Below, piece after piece: positions 44,215 to 55,632 of a stretch of 64,000 bases of DNA. Each line of letters begins with the position of its first letter. Position 1 is the first letter of the stretch. The DNA comes from Hysterium pulicare CBS 123377 (taxonomy: Eukaryota > Ascomycota > Dothideomycetes > Hysteriales > Hysteriaceae): the NCBI GenBank assembly GCA_000467715.1, contig AJFK01000704.1:29440-93439 (forward strand). Reading direction: 5' to 3'. Position numbers and translations under genes: made by a program. The notes beneath the pieces are model-generated. The model saw only the letters and a program-made list of their open reading frames with translations. It was not told the origin of the DNA and did no database searches.

Positions 44215-47200
44215 ATGCGGCTCTATCATCATTCCCTTTGCGTCTTCGCTCTTTTATTCTTAGCCGACTTCACAATCGCTCTCAGATATCCGCTTCCAGC
44301 TCGACAAAATGACCAACCATCGACCAAATCTTTAGAAACCCCTACACCTACAAATACCAATGCCGGTCCTGCTTCCTCAACGGCTGCTGCTTCGTCCGAA
44401 GTCTCGACGAGAGCCTCGGAGTCCGCATTATCGAGTCAACGGGGCTCTTCAAGCAGCGTAGCTATCAGCTCTTCGACCCCAACAACCGCCAGTACAGCCA
44501 TCCAGGCTCCCGCCGTATCTGCATCCACCGCACACGCAGCGTCCGCCAGTGGTAAGTGCCACCTACCTCAGTACTGTGAATTGGGCTGACATGAGGTGAA
44601 CATAGCTACAAATCATGCCAACGTTCTTCCTATCCAGCCGAAGCTCACCCCCGCGATTGGTATAGCTGGTGCAATATTGCTTGTGTCGGGGATCGTGTAT
44701 ACTGTCATTGGTATAAAGAATAAATGGTGTGAACTCTGGTTCGCTCATGTTTTGGGACATAGCTAATCCAGTTCAGGCTATATGTCTTCTTCTCAGCCGC
44801 ATATTTAACCAGTCTTGCTGTAACGGTGAGTTTGTTTCAAGTATGACATGGTTTCTTAACTAACATATGCGGTCCAGGTCCTAATCGTCTACTTGATGAA
44901 TCCACCAGTGAGCGATGCAGTTCAGGGGGCTTTTTTCGTTGCCGCATTCATTTCGGGTGTGATCTTCGGTGCCTTGGCGCTAGTTTTCTCTGACATCACC
45001 GATGGTCTCGGTTGTCTGTTGGGTGGCTTCTGCCTCAGCATGTGGTTCCTCAGTCTGAAAGCAGGTGGACTGATACCTTCAACGACGGGACGAGCCATCT
45101 TCGTTGGTGGTTTGAGTTTTGCTGGTTTCTCTCTATCATTCAGTCATTATACCCGGACATATGGCTTGATCGTGGGAACTTCATTTGCAGGAGCAACTAT
45201 AGCTATTCTTGGGATTGACTGTTTGAGTCGGGCAGGCTTGAAAGAATTCTGGCTTTACATTTGGGGTAAGCTTATCCATAATTCCGTGGCTAATAGCAGA
45301 GCTAAGAAGCGTAGCTTTGAACGATAACGAATTTCCTCTTTTCACTGATACGTATCCTATCACTCGTCCAATCCGGGTGGAAATTGCCGGCATAGTCCTG
45401 ATCTTTCTCATGGGCTTAGTCTCTCAATTGAGACTGTGGAAGGTTGTCAAGGAACGAAGAGAAAAGCATGCAGCAATACGTTTAGAGCATGATCAACACC
45501 AAGAACGCGAAGAAGAGGAGCTAGGCCGGAGGATTCATGATGACTTCGCTCGTGAGCGTGCCCAATGGGAGGCCGCATATGGCGATAAGCAAGGCACTTC
45601 CATTAATCCAGACTCAGGTGTTGGATCCTCTAGTGATAGCATTCCGAAAACTTCTATCAGCGTTCGGGAACATCGGAAGCAAAGCGACGAAAGTGTTGAG
45701 ATGGTAGACATGGCACACATGAGAGAAACCGGTGAGAAGTCTCTCATATCCCGAGAAGCAAGCAAACGAGCGTCCGGTCCCACAATAACAGTCAAGGTCC
45801 TTGGAGATGATACTATTCAGCAAATTGATGCAGATGGCAATCCCGTACAGGCCAAGTGGAGGGCGTCTGGGGGAAACTCTGGATTTCAATCTAGCGCTAC
45901 CAGCAGTGCAAGAGGGTCTGCTGACTATAGACTCACAGAATCTGGTCAGATTACGCGCTCAGTGTCGACTAGGAGTTCCCTTCGATCATCTGTGCCACCT
46001 CCTCCACCAGTCATTCCATTACCATTTACGATTCCTATAGAGGAGTCTGATGCTGAGGAGAATCCGTCTGTTTCCTTCGTCCCCGAGTCTCAGTCGAAGA
46101 GGAGATCATTATCGAACCGCTTGTCCGCAGCAATGAACAGAGGCTCTGTCGACCTTGGCGAATCTCGCGAAGCTTTGATTATACCCTATATGGAAGAAGA
46201 TCGAGCGTCCTCTCTCGCCGCAACTTTCGATGACATGGACGAGGACAGGATGTCATTACCGGCTTTATCGGTGTTGGGATCTCCACTAAAATTAGGATTT
46301 GACGAAGAATTGACTGCTGGTGCCTACGATAACGAGAATAAAAACATGGGATTGCATGCAGGGCTATCAGAAAGTGATGATAGTCAGGCCGAGGAAGCCA
46401 AAGAATCTGCAACCTCTGGCCTCCTACGTGCAGGAGCTGGTGCAGCTGCTACAGCAGGAGAACGGCAGTCTCTGACATCCAGCACAAACCCAAGGCCAGG
46501 AGATTTTCGACCGAACCAGCCTGGGTCTGCACCGAATGAGGAGGAAGGACGGAACCGACAGCGGTCAAAGTCAATGAAATCGGTCGCTACATCGGAGGTT
46601 TCTGGCGTAGAATCCAATAGCGGGAGCTTGAAGGAGATCCTTCCTAACAAACTATCGAAGATTGCATTATCTTACAGGACTAACGAGTGGGCAAAACATT
46701 TGGAGCATGCGGACAAACCGGAGATTGATGCAATAGAAGAACCTGGGTCTCCTGGCGTGCAAGTAGACCATGACTTCAATGAAACTGTAAGGCCAGTGGA
46801 TGTTGAACTTGTTCAATCGTTAGGAATTGCTGGGAATGCTATGGCTCAGTCTTCCTCAACAAACCCATATCGGCAGAGCAAAGGCATGCGCTCCTCTTCG
46901 AACTTTTCGAAGTCTATTCCGGGCGATACCCCTTCCGGCCCCTTATCTCGGAACCCTTCCAGCACCACTCTTGTTCCGCCAAGTGTCTCCCCGACCGGCG
47001 GTATGGCGACCACCCCCTCGATTTCCAGGTCAAGCTCGGCAGCAAAAATAAAAGGCTATCGAAGCTCTTCGACACCGCTCTCAGGTCAAACTGTGATGGA
47101 ATCGCCAATAGAAGAGGAATTGGCTACCAGATTCACGCCCTCACCACTCCAGGATAACACGCTATCAGGAAGACGAGAAAACATGGCACGGAATAAAGCA

Positions 47201-47782
47201 CCACCGCAAGCTTCCGCACGCTACTCATCAGCGCCGATCTTTGCAGTGACCGGGGCGTCAGATGCGGCATCTGTCAGATCAATGCGGTTGGATGATGACA
47301 ACATCTCGCTCTCCGAAAGGAAGCAATTGCTGGATGAAGACAACAACATGACACTGGCGCAACGGAAGAAATATATCCAAGACCAGCAAATACAATCACA
47401 AGGGCAACACAAGCGTCAAGGAAACTGGCCCATCCGTGACTCAGTCCAAGACTTCAACTCGCACCAACCGAAACGCGTTTCGGGAGGCATGGAACAAGGC
47501 AAACGCGAAGCGTTGCTTGCCAACTGGCGAGAATCTATCAAACTTGACTCAGCCATGCGGCAAGACAACAGCATCATACCGATTCAGCCAGTGGTAGCGA
47601 ATGAGGGCCGACGTTCAATGATCACAGGTCCAAGACAGAAGGAGCTGGAGAAGCAGCAGCAGACCATAGCTGCCAATTATCGCGATGCAATGTTTGACAA
47701 CATGATGAGACGCGGTGATATGCTTGAGGCGCACCGAGAAGCGATGCGCCGGATGCAGGCCGCAGCGAACAAGCATGCCTAA
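44215..47782 (+). CDS. TM198-like (DUF4203) multi-pass membrane protein with long cytosolic tail
   Basis: Five exons: 44215-44551, 44606-44726, 44777-44825, 44878-45265 and 45315-47782; introns are 49-54 nt, all GT-AG. The product is 1120 aa. Residues 1-23 form a signal peptide (MRLYHHSLCVFALLFLADFT). A Ser/Thr/Ala-rich, probably O-glycosylated stretch follows to ~115, then about seven hydrophobic helices (~130-330) with the Gly-rich pattern of TM7S3/TM198-like proteins (LGCLLGGFCLSMWFLSLKAG). The remaining ~790 residues are hydrophilic and Ser-rich, with a charged start (HDQHQEREEEELGRRIHDDF) and a coiled-coil-prone end (REAMRRMQAAANK). It probably sits in the plasma or endomembrane with the tail in the cytosol. 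The molecular role in fungi is unknown. Confidence 0.85.
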
Positions 47783-48145
47783 ATGCATCAATTCCCACTA
47801 TCATTCTTTTATCTCAAACAGGATGTTTCCGAGTCCCTCGGAGCATATCCATACGAGCTCTTATATTCATATCTCTTTTCACCTAGCCTCGGGGGGCCAG
47901 GGCCATTCAATAAACGTAGCGGCATGATACCCTGTGGAATTTGGGATTAAGGAAGGCATTACTACCCTAGCGGATCGGCGTTTTATTCAACGGAGATATG
48001 GATGCATTTTGTGGGATTGGCACGAATACATATAGGGGCCTTGGTCGGCAGGGGTTTGGATCCAACCAAAAAAAGTAGTTAATAAGCTTATTGTGGATAT
48101 CAGCTGAGAAGCACGATACTCCTTCACATAGCCTCCTGATTTATC
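47783..48145. other. 3' flank of TM198-like gene
   Basis: Untranslated 3' region of the TM198-like gene. No open frame of interest. Confidence 0.5.
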
Positions 48146-48367
48146 CTAATGTCTAAAACTATCTGTTTGAAAACTGGTTTTGGACATAGTACGAAGGTGT
48201 TCCTTGCATGTGCTCTCCAAAATGTGCTGATAGAATGCAGCCCTGCTGATAGCGCCGGGTGTTGGAGGTAGTGCAGGAAAGTGTGGAACGTCAATAGGGA
48301 TGAGATGAATTGGAGATGAGCCCTTCCAGAAATCGACGACATCCGTCTCGGTGGGAGCCACAAACAT
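48146..48367 (-). CDS. hypothetical 73-aa protein or C-terminal remnant
   Basis: An ATG at 48367 begins a 73-codon frame (MFVAPTETDVVDFWKGSSPI...). The frame stays open and protein-like upstream of the ATG (LNRKRERVRNALSGTTVPSS), so the real start may be further upstream or lost. Composition is that of a folded protein (AAFYQHILESTCKEHL), but I recognise no family. It lies tail to tail with the TM198-like gene. It may be a small lineage-specific gene or the end of a decayed one. Confidence 0.3.
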   Translation of the reverse strand: MFVAPTETDVVDFWKGSSPIHLIPIDVPHFPALPPTPGAISRAAFYQHILESTCKEHLRTMSKTSFQTDSFRH

Positions 48368-49239
48368 GGAACTGGGAACCGTAGTTCCGGATAGGGCGTT
48401 TCGTACCCTCTCCCTTTTCCTATTCAGGGGCGACTTGGAGTTAGAGCATGGGACGCCACAAAGGGAGGAAGAATGAAGCTTGCCCCATAAAAAGAAAAGG
48501 GACGGACTTGCGGCACCAGCATGTTCCCATCAACGTCATCTCTGAGGGATTTGCATTATTCGTGAGGCGGCCTGTGCTCGACCGCTTTGAAGCCGCAGAG
48601 CGAGATGAGGGTGGTGGGTTTGAGTGGTGATTGTCATGTTTCTGTCATGCTCGGAGGCTTGCTCTGTGCCTCATTCATGCCAACCCCAGCGGTTGGTGGT
48701 ACAAGGCGTCGAATGATGGCAGATGGATCGCCACAACGCCAGGATCAAGTTGCGGTGCTCCGATAGCACATTATTGAAATGCCAGTGCCGATTCCCAAGA
48801 CTGATGTCGGGCCGCAGTCCAGGCACAGATGTCAAACTGCTTAAAAGAAGCACCCGCGCTCGGTGGTGGAGGAAGAGCGACAGACCACGAGACGAACAAC
48901 AGCTGCTACGCCCAGTGCCACCACTAACTACTTGCCTACTGCCTACTGCCTACTGCCTACACACCCCAGACAGCAACAGGAGCAGTGGAGAGCATCTGCT
49001 GTCCTGACCTGCTCTCTCAATGCAGCCCTCGTGGGTGAGAGCACCTCGACGACCCTCGGCAGTCACCCGCGCTAAGACCAATTTATTCGACCGCCCAGCA
49101 ATCCAGGAACATCCCCCCTTACAACACCGGAGCCAGCGGCCACCACCTCCGCTCCCAGCAATCCACTGCACACCGCTCGCACAACTCCCACCACCACCCA
49201 GCTCGAGGCCTGACACCTCGCAACAACGGCGTCCCACAG
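48368..49239. other. upstream region of erf4, start exon not found
   Basis: This probably contains the promoter and the missing first exon of erf4. An ATG-started frame at 49020-49313 overlaps erf4 in another frame and is Pro/Arg-rich, with no evident family. A 7-bp repeat is listed separately. Confidence 0.4.
48934..48960. repeat. 7-bp tandem repeat
   Basis: The unit CTACTGC (with one variant, CTACTTG, just before it) is repeated three times, then CTAC. It lies in the erf4 upstream region. It looks like a simple microsatellite. Confidence 0.7.
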
Positions 49240-50583
49240 AAACGAAGGCACCACGTCGTCGGCCCCGCGTTCGTTTGCGCAAACCTCGCCTCCTCCCGCC
49301 CGCTGGAGCTTGACAAACCGCATCTTCAACTTCAACTTCCGCACCCCGTTCCCTCGCGCTCCCGCCTCGAGACTGTGGAATCCCGTCAACTCGTCCCCGC
49401 GCACCCTCGCCCTCCCCAACGTCCCCGTCGAGCATCTGCAGATTGGGGAAGGAGGGCCCAGACCTGCCGAAGGACGGGACGAGTATCCGTTGTTGACGCT
49501 GCCGGAGCAGAGACGCAGTCGGCAGAGTATCGCGCCGAGTAGTCTTGTTGTTGAACGGTCTGCGGGGGAAGATAGTGGTCGTACGAGTATCGGGGTACCT
49601 AGGGATCGCCGCAGCCTTGCTATTGAGTCCGCGCCTCCGACTCCTAAGATCGTTATGCCGGTGGAGGATTTCGGTGCAAAGGTGGCTGGGATGGACGATG
49701 TACCTATCCCCGCTTCCAAATCAGATGATATGGAAGCTGGGTTACAGAGGAAAGTCACGCCTTCTCGAGCGTCTATACCGCTGGATCGCGCTGTCTCTGT
49801 CCACTCGAATCGCCGCTCGATACTTGGCACAGCTTCTATGCCTGGAGATTTAGGCGATAGGGAAAGAGACGCAGACGACAATGTCTCTGAGTATCCATGG
49901 GGCCCCTCTCATCCATGTTTTCCGCACCCGAACCCACATGTTCCGCTTTCCTCGCCGCTATACGATACCACTCGCATCATCCGTATCAGACGGGATTGGA
50001 TGATCGCCGGAGACTTAGCTCCCACCTTCGCAAACCTATATCCCGAAATACTAGATCCTCTAATACCAGAGGATACATTTCGCGACATCATCAAGAAAGT
50101 GAACGACGAGCTCGTCGCAGCATTCAACCCGCTAAGTTTCAGAGCCTTCATGGATAGCCTCTTAGGCATAGCGACATTCTGGCTCTGGGACGACGCAGGC
50201 CTAACCGCCGTAAAGCGAAAACTGCAAGCCCTAGAAAAACACCTAGATAACTGGAATCGGAAAGTCGGCGAGAAAGAAGGCGTACGGATAATCCCCTTGC
50301 GCCGAACTGGATATCTGACCGTAAGTCCATATGTCCCCTCCCCTACTCCATCGCCCTAGCAGCAGCAGGTTCTAAGTTTATGTTTTCGTAGCTCGACATC
50401 CAAATCCCAGACCCGCATATCGGAATCGACAACGGCACCAGCAGCGCCTCGCGCCCGCCCACAAACTCGGAATTCGCTTCCGGCGCGGCGCCGCAGCAGC
50501 ATGGGGAGTTTGGTCCTTATCCTGTTACGCCTACACTGCATGTTAGCTCGGGGTCTCCTGTGGCTATTGAGGGGAGATCGTGA
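49240..50583 (+). CDS. erf4: palmitoyltransferase complex subunit Erf4 (start exon unresolved)
   Basis: Exons 49240-50320 (5' end uncertain) and 50392-50583, with a 71-nt intron (GTAAGT...GTAG). At least 424 aa. Erf4 binds the DHHC enzyme Erf2 to palmitoylate Ras at the ER; the animal counterpart is GOLGA7. The Erf4 domain is TTRIIRIRRDWMIAGDLAP through DAGLTAVKRKLQALEKHLD, including FWLWDDAG. It is followed by a low-complexity Ser/Pro/Gly end. The N-terminal half is disordered (Ser, Arg, Pro). The reading frame is open back to a stop at 49211-49213 but lacks an ATG, so I place a CACAG acceptor at 49238-49239 before protein-like sequence; the upstream coding exon is undetermined. Confidence 0.85.
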
Positions 50584-51644
50584 TAACCCCCCCAAAAAAA
50601 GGAGAAAAGAAAGAGAGTTGAATTATTTTTTTCAATTGCGGCATTAGCATTGGTAGTTCTGGCGTTTCCTTCCTCCCGCGTTACTCATTGTATCGATCAG
50701 GCGTTGTTCAGCGTTTCCGTCTATCATTGTACTATATCATCGGCATCATCATCACCAGCATCCTACGTTTTCGTTCTTCCTATTTCGACTGTATGTTCTT
50801 GCTAGCGAGGCGAAGGAGCGCTGCACCGGACAGGAGTGGAGCGGGGGAAAGGAACGAACTGTAGGATTGGTACGGAGGCGTCACAATCATCGCTATCGGA
50901 GGGGAAGGCATGATGGAATTCGAACTGGACGGGGAGACTCTGGTGTTCAACACTCATATGGGCTTGCAAAAGCAAAAACTTTGTTACTTTAATTCAGCTA
51001 CCAGCGATACCCAATTTCCTTCTTTTCATCATCTCAGGTACTCCATGGCCAACTCTATGAACGCAAGACGAGAATATAAACATTCATCATATCCGAAGTA
51101 TTGCAGATGACTACTCAGACTGTTTCTCATTTTCTCATCTCCACCCCCCAACAACTTTTCCTGTCCAAATCTATAAACCCCCCTTATCCATGAAAGGTGA
51201 CCTTCTCCATCATACCGCAGACTTCCAACAACCATACCTATTAGATGTGGTCCGCATGCGATGGTGTGAGTTCGAAAAGAGCTCTCCTTCTTGGGTTGAA
51301 GGATGGGGGATGAGAGCTGAGGCAGCTCATAGGGCGGTGGAAAGGGGAAGAATTGATTAGACCAAAAAGGTAGTGGATGTGGGAGATATTGCTAGATTTG
51401 TATAACTCATATAAGAAGTCAATCGAAACCAGCAAGCTGCGGATGTAGATGTCCTTGAACGCTACCACTAATACAGAAGCCGGCTAGAGGGAGGGAAAGA
51501 TGGGACTTTGGATGTTCGATGAAGATTGCGGTTGTGGCATCGCGATTCGGGGCTGTGATAATGCGTTCTATTCGTGTTGAGTTCGGGAATTACGGATACG
51601 TGAGGATGATCGCGATGTACTCCTGCTGAGCGCCCGTTCGCCCC
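50584..51644. other. intergenic between erf4 and the 110-aa gene
   Basis: Two convergent 3' ends meet here, with a poly-purine run after the erf4 stop (AAAAAAAGGAGAAAAG, about 50594-50609). The remaining open frames are short with no motifs. Confidence 0.5.
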
Positions 51645-52040
51645 CTAACTCAGCGATGGTCGTTGCCTACCATGCCCAATGACAATGCTGCCATTCCTGC
51701 TTTTCCTCCGTTGGCGGTCACTCTTCCTGGCTTCATGTTCGGCTCTCTCTTTTTCATTGAGTCGACGCAGGGCCACATGATAGCCGTCGTTGTGCATCTT
51801 GACTTTGACGGACACTGGCGGTGAAGCGACACTGCCATCGTTACTGCTACGATGCCTGGCTGTATCACGTCGAGCCGAACACGCTCCCTCCGAGGCGGCC
51901 GTATCACGTCCGAGATGATGGCGACCATGGTGGCCTCCTCCTGCTGAAGTATAGGTAAGCATCTAAACCGGAGTCGTGGACGATTCCGTGCGGGTTAATT
52001 GAGTACCTTGGGGAGGAAATTGAATGGGGGCTTCGCTCAT
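51645..52040 (-). CDS. hypothetical 110-aa basic protein
   Basis: Exons 52040-52007 and 51943-51645, with a 63-nt intron (GTACTC...TTCAG); 110 aa. It starts MSEAPIQFPPQ and then HHGRHHLGRDTAASEGA, a His/Gly-rich stretch. The rest is basic and helical (VSVKVKMHNDGYHVALRRLN, then EKERAEHEARKSDRQRRK). A VKMHNDGxHVxLRRLN segment looks conserved in some filamentous-fungal proteins, which I recall only vaguely and cannot name. The gene may be a truncated member of a longer family, because the frame ends soon after that segment. The start was chosen because the ATG frame is the one that matches the second exon across a good intron. Confidence 0.5.
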
Positions 52041-52188
52041 CTGCTTTTCGAGCTGCTGTGTGCCGTCCTCGGGCGTTTGTCGGACGGTCACTGGTCATCG
52101 TGGTATGGAATAAAAGGCATTTTACTCTCGCGAATCAGCGTGCCCACTCCGGTCTGTAGCCGTGCAATAGTCGCGTACCTCGGAGCGT

Positions 52189-54450
52189 TTAGGTGCTATG
52201 TCCAGTTGATTCGAGTTCTCTTGTTTCATTCACCTGCACCGTTGGGACTGATTCGATGAGTCGTTCTGCGTAAGAGTTAGGGGGAGGTGCTCGTCTTGTG
52301 AGGCCAATATGCTCACTGAGGTCTGAATCATTCCTCATCCTACTGGTATCCATACCTAAATGAGCTCTGCAAGTTAGGCAGTCTTGCCATGGATATTCCC
52401 GAATATAATGATATAAGCAAGCCTCGTGAGAGACGTGACCACAAGAGAGTTGCAGTATCCGTTCACCGCGAAGTGTGCGTTCCAAGGGTTCTTCACATAT
52501 AGCGCACTCGCGACCAACTAGTCCACTCGACGGCTGAGCTACTCCATTATGTGGATATCTGCTCTGTAAGTCTTTCCTTGGAGCATCTCGCTCTCGTGTG
52601 ACCTGATCGAAACGCTCTATTAGATCCTCTTGTCTTGAACCTGGTTGAACGTCTGGTCTTGAAGGGGAATTGGGTTGTATAAAGGGCGCGCTATTCAAAG
52701 AGCGGGTTGAACTTTGATTGGGACCCGGCGAGTTCTCTTCTAATGTTAAATCTTCCCAGTCTGCTCCCGTCAGCGTATGATGTACATACGGTATTTTGTG
52801 GCATTGGTCAGGTAGTTTTTCCTCTTCGTTGGACCATTCTGTATCAGCTTCCTTGAAGGGATTTTCTATCTGATGCTCGATATTGAGACCGTCTTCAAGA
52901 TCGCGACCACGGCCTCTAATGTTACTGTATCGCAGTGGTATCTGGTCTTGGAGTGGTCGCGAGGCTTCATCGGTTTTTCGTGGAGGTTCGACAGCAGCTT
53001 GACTCTTTTTGGCGGCCATGGCCTCTTTCACAATATGCTTGTCTTTTTTTTGGCGGCAAGTTATATCTGTCTCAACGAGTCCAGCAGGCATTAGACTAGG
53101 AGACCTGGGCGCTGAGCATATACTCTCGCTGGACTCATAGTATGCTGCGCAGGTGAAGCAAGCGAACGGGTACGAGATATTTGTAGTGTCGGTATCAATT
53201 CTCTCCCATAGTTCACGCGCTGTTGGCCTTTCGTTTTCTTTCTCTTTTATGCAAGCTCGAATCCATTCGGAAGGAATTCTATCCGCCTCTTCACAGGATA
53301 GATCTTTAAGTCGATCAATCCATTGGTTTATTCCGTCTGGGTTTTTACAATAAGCCACGGAGTTGTATTCTTGTTTTTCCGCTAGGAACTCGCGAAAGTC
53401 TTTTATTAATAAATTGTTCAACTTCGTAGTCATTTCCAGGAAGACAGCTCCAAGAGAGAAAATGTCGGATGATGTTCGCCGATCTTTCCAGTCCGCAACT
53501 TCTGGAGCACAATATTGAGCCGTGAACATTGCTGGTCGCCCACCAGTGGTGCTCCGATTGGTTTGGGAGTAATCGAGGGCAATACCAAAGTCGGTGTACA
53601 TCGCTCTTGCCCCCTTGATGATTATGTTCTGCGGTTTTATGTCCTTGTGTCTGATCTGAGAATCGTGAATGGCAATCAATCCTGACGTTAAACAATCAAA
53701 GAAGGTTCGTAGCACCGAACGCTTGTCCTTGTCCATATCACCCTCCAGAAATGTGGCTAGATCGCATTCTCCAATCGTTCCCATGATGATACCCACGAAT
53801 TTTAGCTCTGTGAAACTTCCAATCACTTGAACAACGTGATGATGGTCAACCCTCTTGGATGCTGATAGTTCTTTTAGGAAACTGGCCAAAGCCGTTTGGT
53901 CTCCTCTGAATGTCTGTTTGCGACTCATTAGCTTCATGGCATAGTTTTTCTGGCCTAGGTTACTGTAGACCTTCTCGACACGGGCATAACTGCCTTTGCC
54001 TAGATAAGCTACGGTTTGGAATTGCGATTGGTCTCTCGAGGTGATGTGCAAGTGCCTGCCAAACGGGCCTCGTTCAAGTTCGTAAAGATCAGTGAGGACC
54101 AACTGTTGCGCGGCCAGAAACCTGCTTCTCTCTACTGGTTGAAGAACGTTGGGAAGATTAGCGTCGCCATAAGGTATGAAAATATCGGTGGCTCCTTTGG
54201 AGATGATAGTGTCCAGATGATGTAGTGCCTGGGAAATCCGCAGAATAGTATATGTCCGAACTACCAGGGCCCATGCTTGTTTGCCGTTCGAGACAAGAAT
54301 GTCCGAGATTTGATCAAAGTCGGAGTCTGAGAAAGGTTCCTTCCTTAATGAGCTGCCGTCTTGAGCTACAGGAAAGAATCCCAACAACGGTCCCTTATAT
54401 TGCCACTCGTGCCCGTCAACCATAAAGTATTCACTTGCATGGAAGCTCAT
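52189..54450 (-). CDS. protein kinase with C-terminal RING finger (Far1/Ste5-like RING)
   Basis: Single exon, 753 aa, ATG at 54450. Residues 1-140 are an N-terminal region of unknown fold. Residues 145-415 form a kinase: Gly-rich loop LGKGSYARV (150-158), VAIK-type lysine in YAMKLM (Lys173), HKDIKPQN catalytic loop (Asp270; the Arg of HRD is Lys), DFG (287-289) and APE (315-317). All catalytic residues except the HRD arginine are present, so activity is plausible. A disordered linker follows. Residues 649-694 form a RING, C-x2-C...CGHVSHEAC...C-x2-C, ending CRAHLGMDTSR; this resembles the Far1/Ste5-type RING of the pheromone scaffold. It may couple phosphorylation to ubiquitin ligation or to scaffold binding. 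The fusion is unusual. Confidence 0.88.
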   Translation of the reverse strand: MSFHASEYFMVDGHEWQYKGPLLGFFPVAQDGSSLRKEPFSDSDFDQISDILVSNGKQAWALVVRTYTILRISQALHHLDTIISKGATDIFIPYGDANLPNVLQPVERSRFLAAQQLVLTDLYELERGPFGRHLHITSRDQSQFQTVAYLGKGSYARVEKVYSNLGQKNYAMKLMSRKQTFRGDQTALASFLKELSASKRVDHHHVVQVIGSFTELKFVGIIMGTIGECDLATFLEGDMDKDKRSVLRTFFDCLTSGLIAIHDSQIRHKDIKPQNIIIKGARAMYTDFGIALDYSQTNRSTTGGRPAMFTAQYCAPEVADWKDRRTSSDIFSLGAVFLEMTTKLNNLLIKDFREFLAEKQEYNSVAYCKNPDGINQWIDRLKDLSCEEADRIPSEWIRACIKEKENERPTARELWERIDTDTTNISYPFACFTCAAYYESSESICSAPRSPSLMPAGLVETDITCRQKKDKHIVKEAMAAKKSQAAVEPPRKTDEASRPLQDQIPLRYSNIRGRGRDLEDGLNIEHQIENPFKEADTEWSNEEEKLPDQCHKIPYVHHTLTGADWEDLTLEENSPGPNQSSTRSLNSAPFIQPNSPSRPDVQPGSRQEDLIERFDQVTRERDAPRKDLQSRYPHNGVAQPSSGLVGRECAICEEPLERTLRGERILQLSCGHVSHEACLYHYIREYPWQDCLTCRAHLGMDTSRMRNDSDLSEHIGLTRRAPPPNSYAERLIESVPTVQVNETRELESTGHST

Positions 54451-55632
54451 TTTCGCTGAGAAAGCGTAGAAGCGTACTGGCCGAGTATGGAAAGGTATCG
54501 AAGTGTGTAATGAGATATAGATTTACTAGTACAGTTGGCATGATCATGGGGATGTAGACCCTGTGTAACTGCTGCTTGAGAGATAAGTTAGAAAACCCTG
54601 CGAACTATGGACTTGGGACTCAAGGGAAACGAACCAAGGTAGAAAATTATACCCAGGCACGGAGGATCATATTCGTTTAGCTTCATGGGGATGCGAGAAT
54701 AATACTCAGGTTGGAGAAAAATATTTCCATAATAAAAAACATAGTTATACTAGTGAATCTAGTGTATGAAGTCCAATTGATAGTGAAGGAACAGAGCCAT
54801 ATCGACACGAGGCTGAGCTGAGCCTCAGCCTGCTGGCATCGCAGCCAAGCTCAGGACGAGCGAGGTGTGTTGATTGCGGTGCGATTGGATGGGAGACCGA
54901 ATGACGGGTCCAAGCTCGGATTAGTAAGAAAGACATCGCAGCTTCATCTTTCAAGCTTTCAAGCTTTCAAGCTGTATTCGCATCAATTTTCCCAAAATCT
55001 TCATCCTGACCGTAGATTGAGGGTCATCAAATATGCTGCCTTGAGTCCAGCAAGCGTGCCATTATCACAGCCTCCCATGCCACTCCAGGCAACATTCCAA
55101 GGTTCTCGGTAACTCAGATATCACCAGAAACCCGTGAAAGGGCATTTACAGTCCTAAAGCATAATCACAGCTCAGTTCTATATGATTGCATGGCCAGGCT
55201 GTGTTGGCAAAATGACGGTTGGTCACACACCTAGAATGGGTAGGTGGGACACACCTGGAACTTCACGTTGATTCTGTTACTCAGATAAAGTCACGTAACA
55301 TGACGATACTATTTCATTCAGGCGCTTCGCAGCCTTTTGGGCCATGCCTGCTGTCTTTGCTCCGAGACAACAAGTTTCCCAGATCACGCCTTCTCAACAC
55401 AGTAATAGCAGCCTGCCGAAGACCGATACCATCCGAAAATCAAAATGAAGTCGTGGTTCACAGGCTCTCATACCAAACCGAAAAACCACTCCCACCGAGA
55501 TCACATCCATTCTTCTTCAAAAAAGCTTGAGGACCCGCATTCCTAATTCATTGAAAGGCGTACGTCAGCAGAGATTTGACCATATCCTTTCTGGCAACAC
55601 TTTATCTTCTCACTCTCTCGTCAGCTGGCAGG
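54451..55632. other. divergent region between kinase-RING gene and secreted protein gene
   Basis: 1182 bp hold both promoters. A 103-codon frame (55219-55530) lacks a recognised family and is probably noncoding. An 8-bp repeat is listed separately. Confidence 0.45.
54948..54971. repeat. 8-bp tandem repeat, three units
   Basis: CTTTCAAG is repeated three times without error. It overlaps no gene and lies about 500 bp upstream of the kinase-RING start. Confidence 0.7.

Noticed and set aside
49072-49881. 269-codon open frame on the minus strand
   Set aside because: It lies antisense to erf4, which has a clear family domain. Its composition is that of a GC-rich shadow frame.
55219-55530. 103-codon frame upstream of the 219-aa protein
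   Set aside because: No recognisable protein features; it lies in a divergent promoter region.
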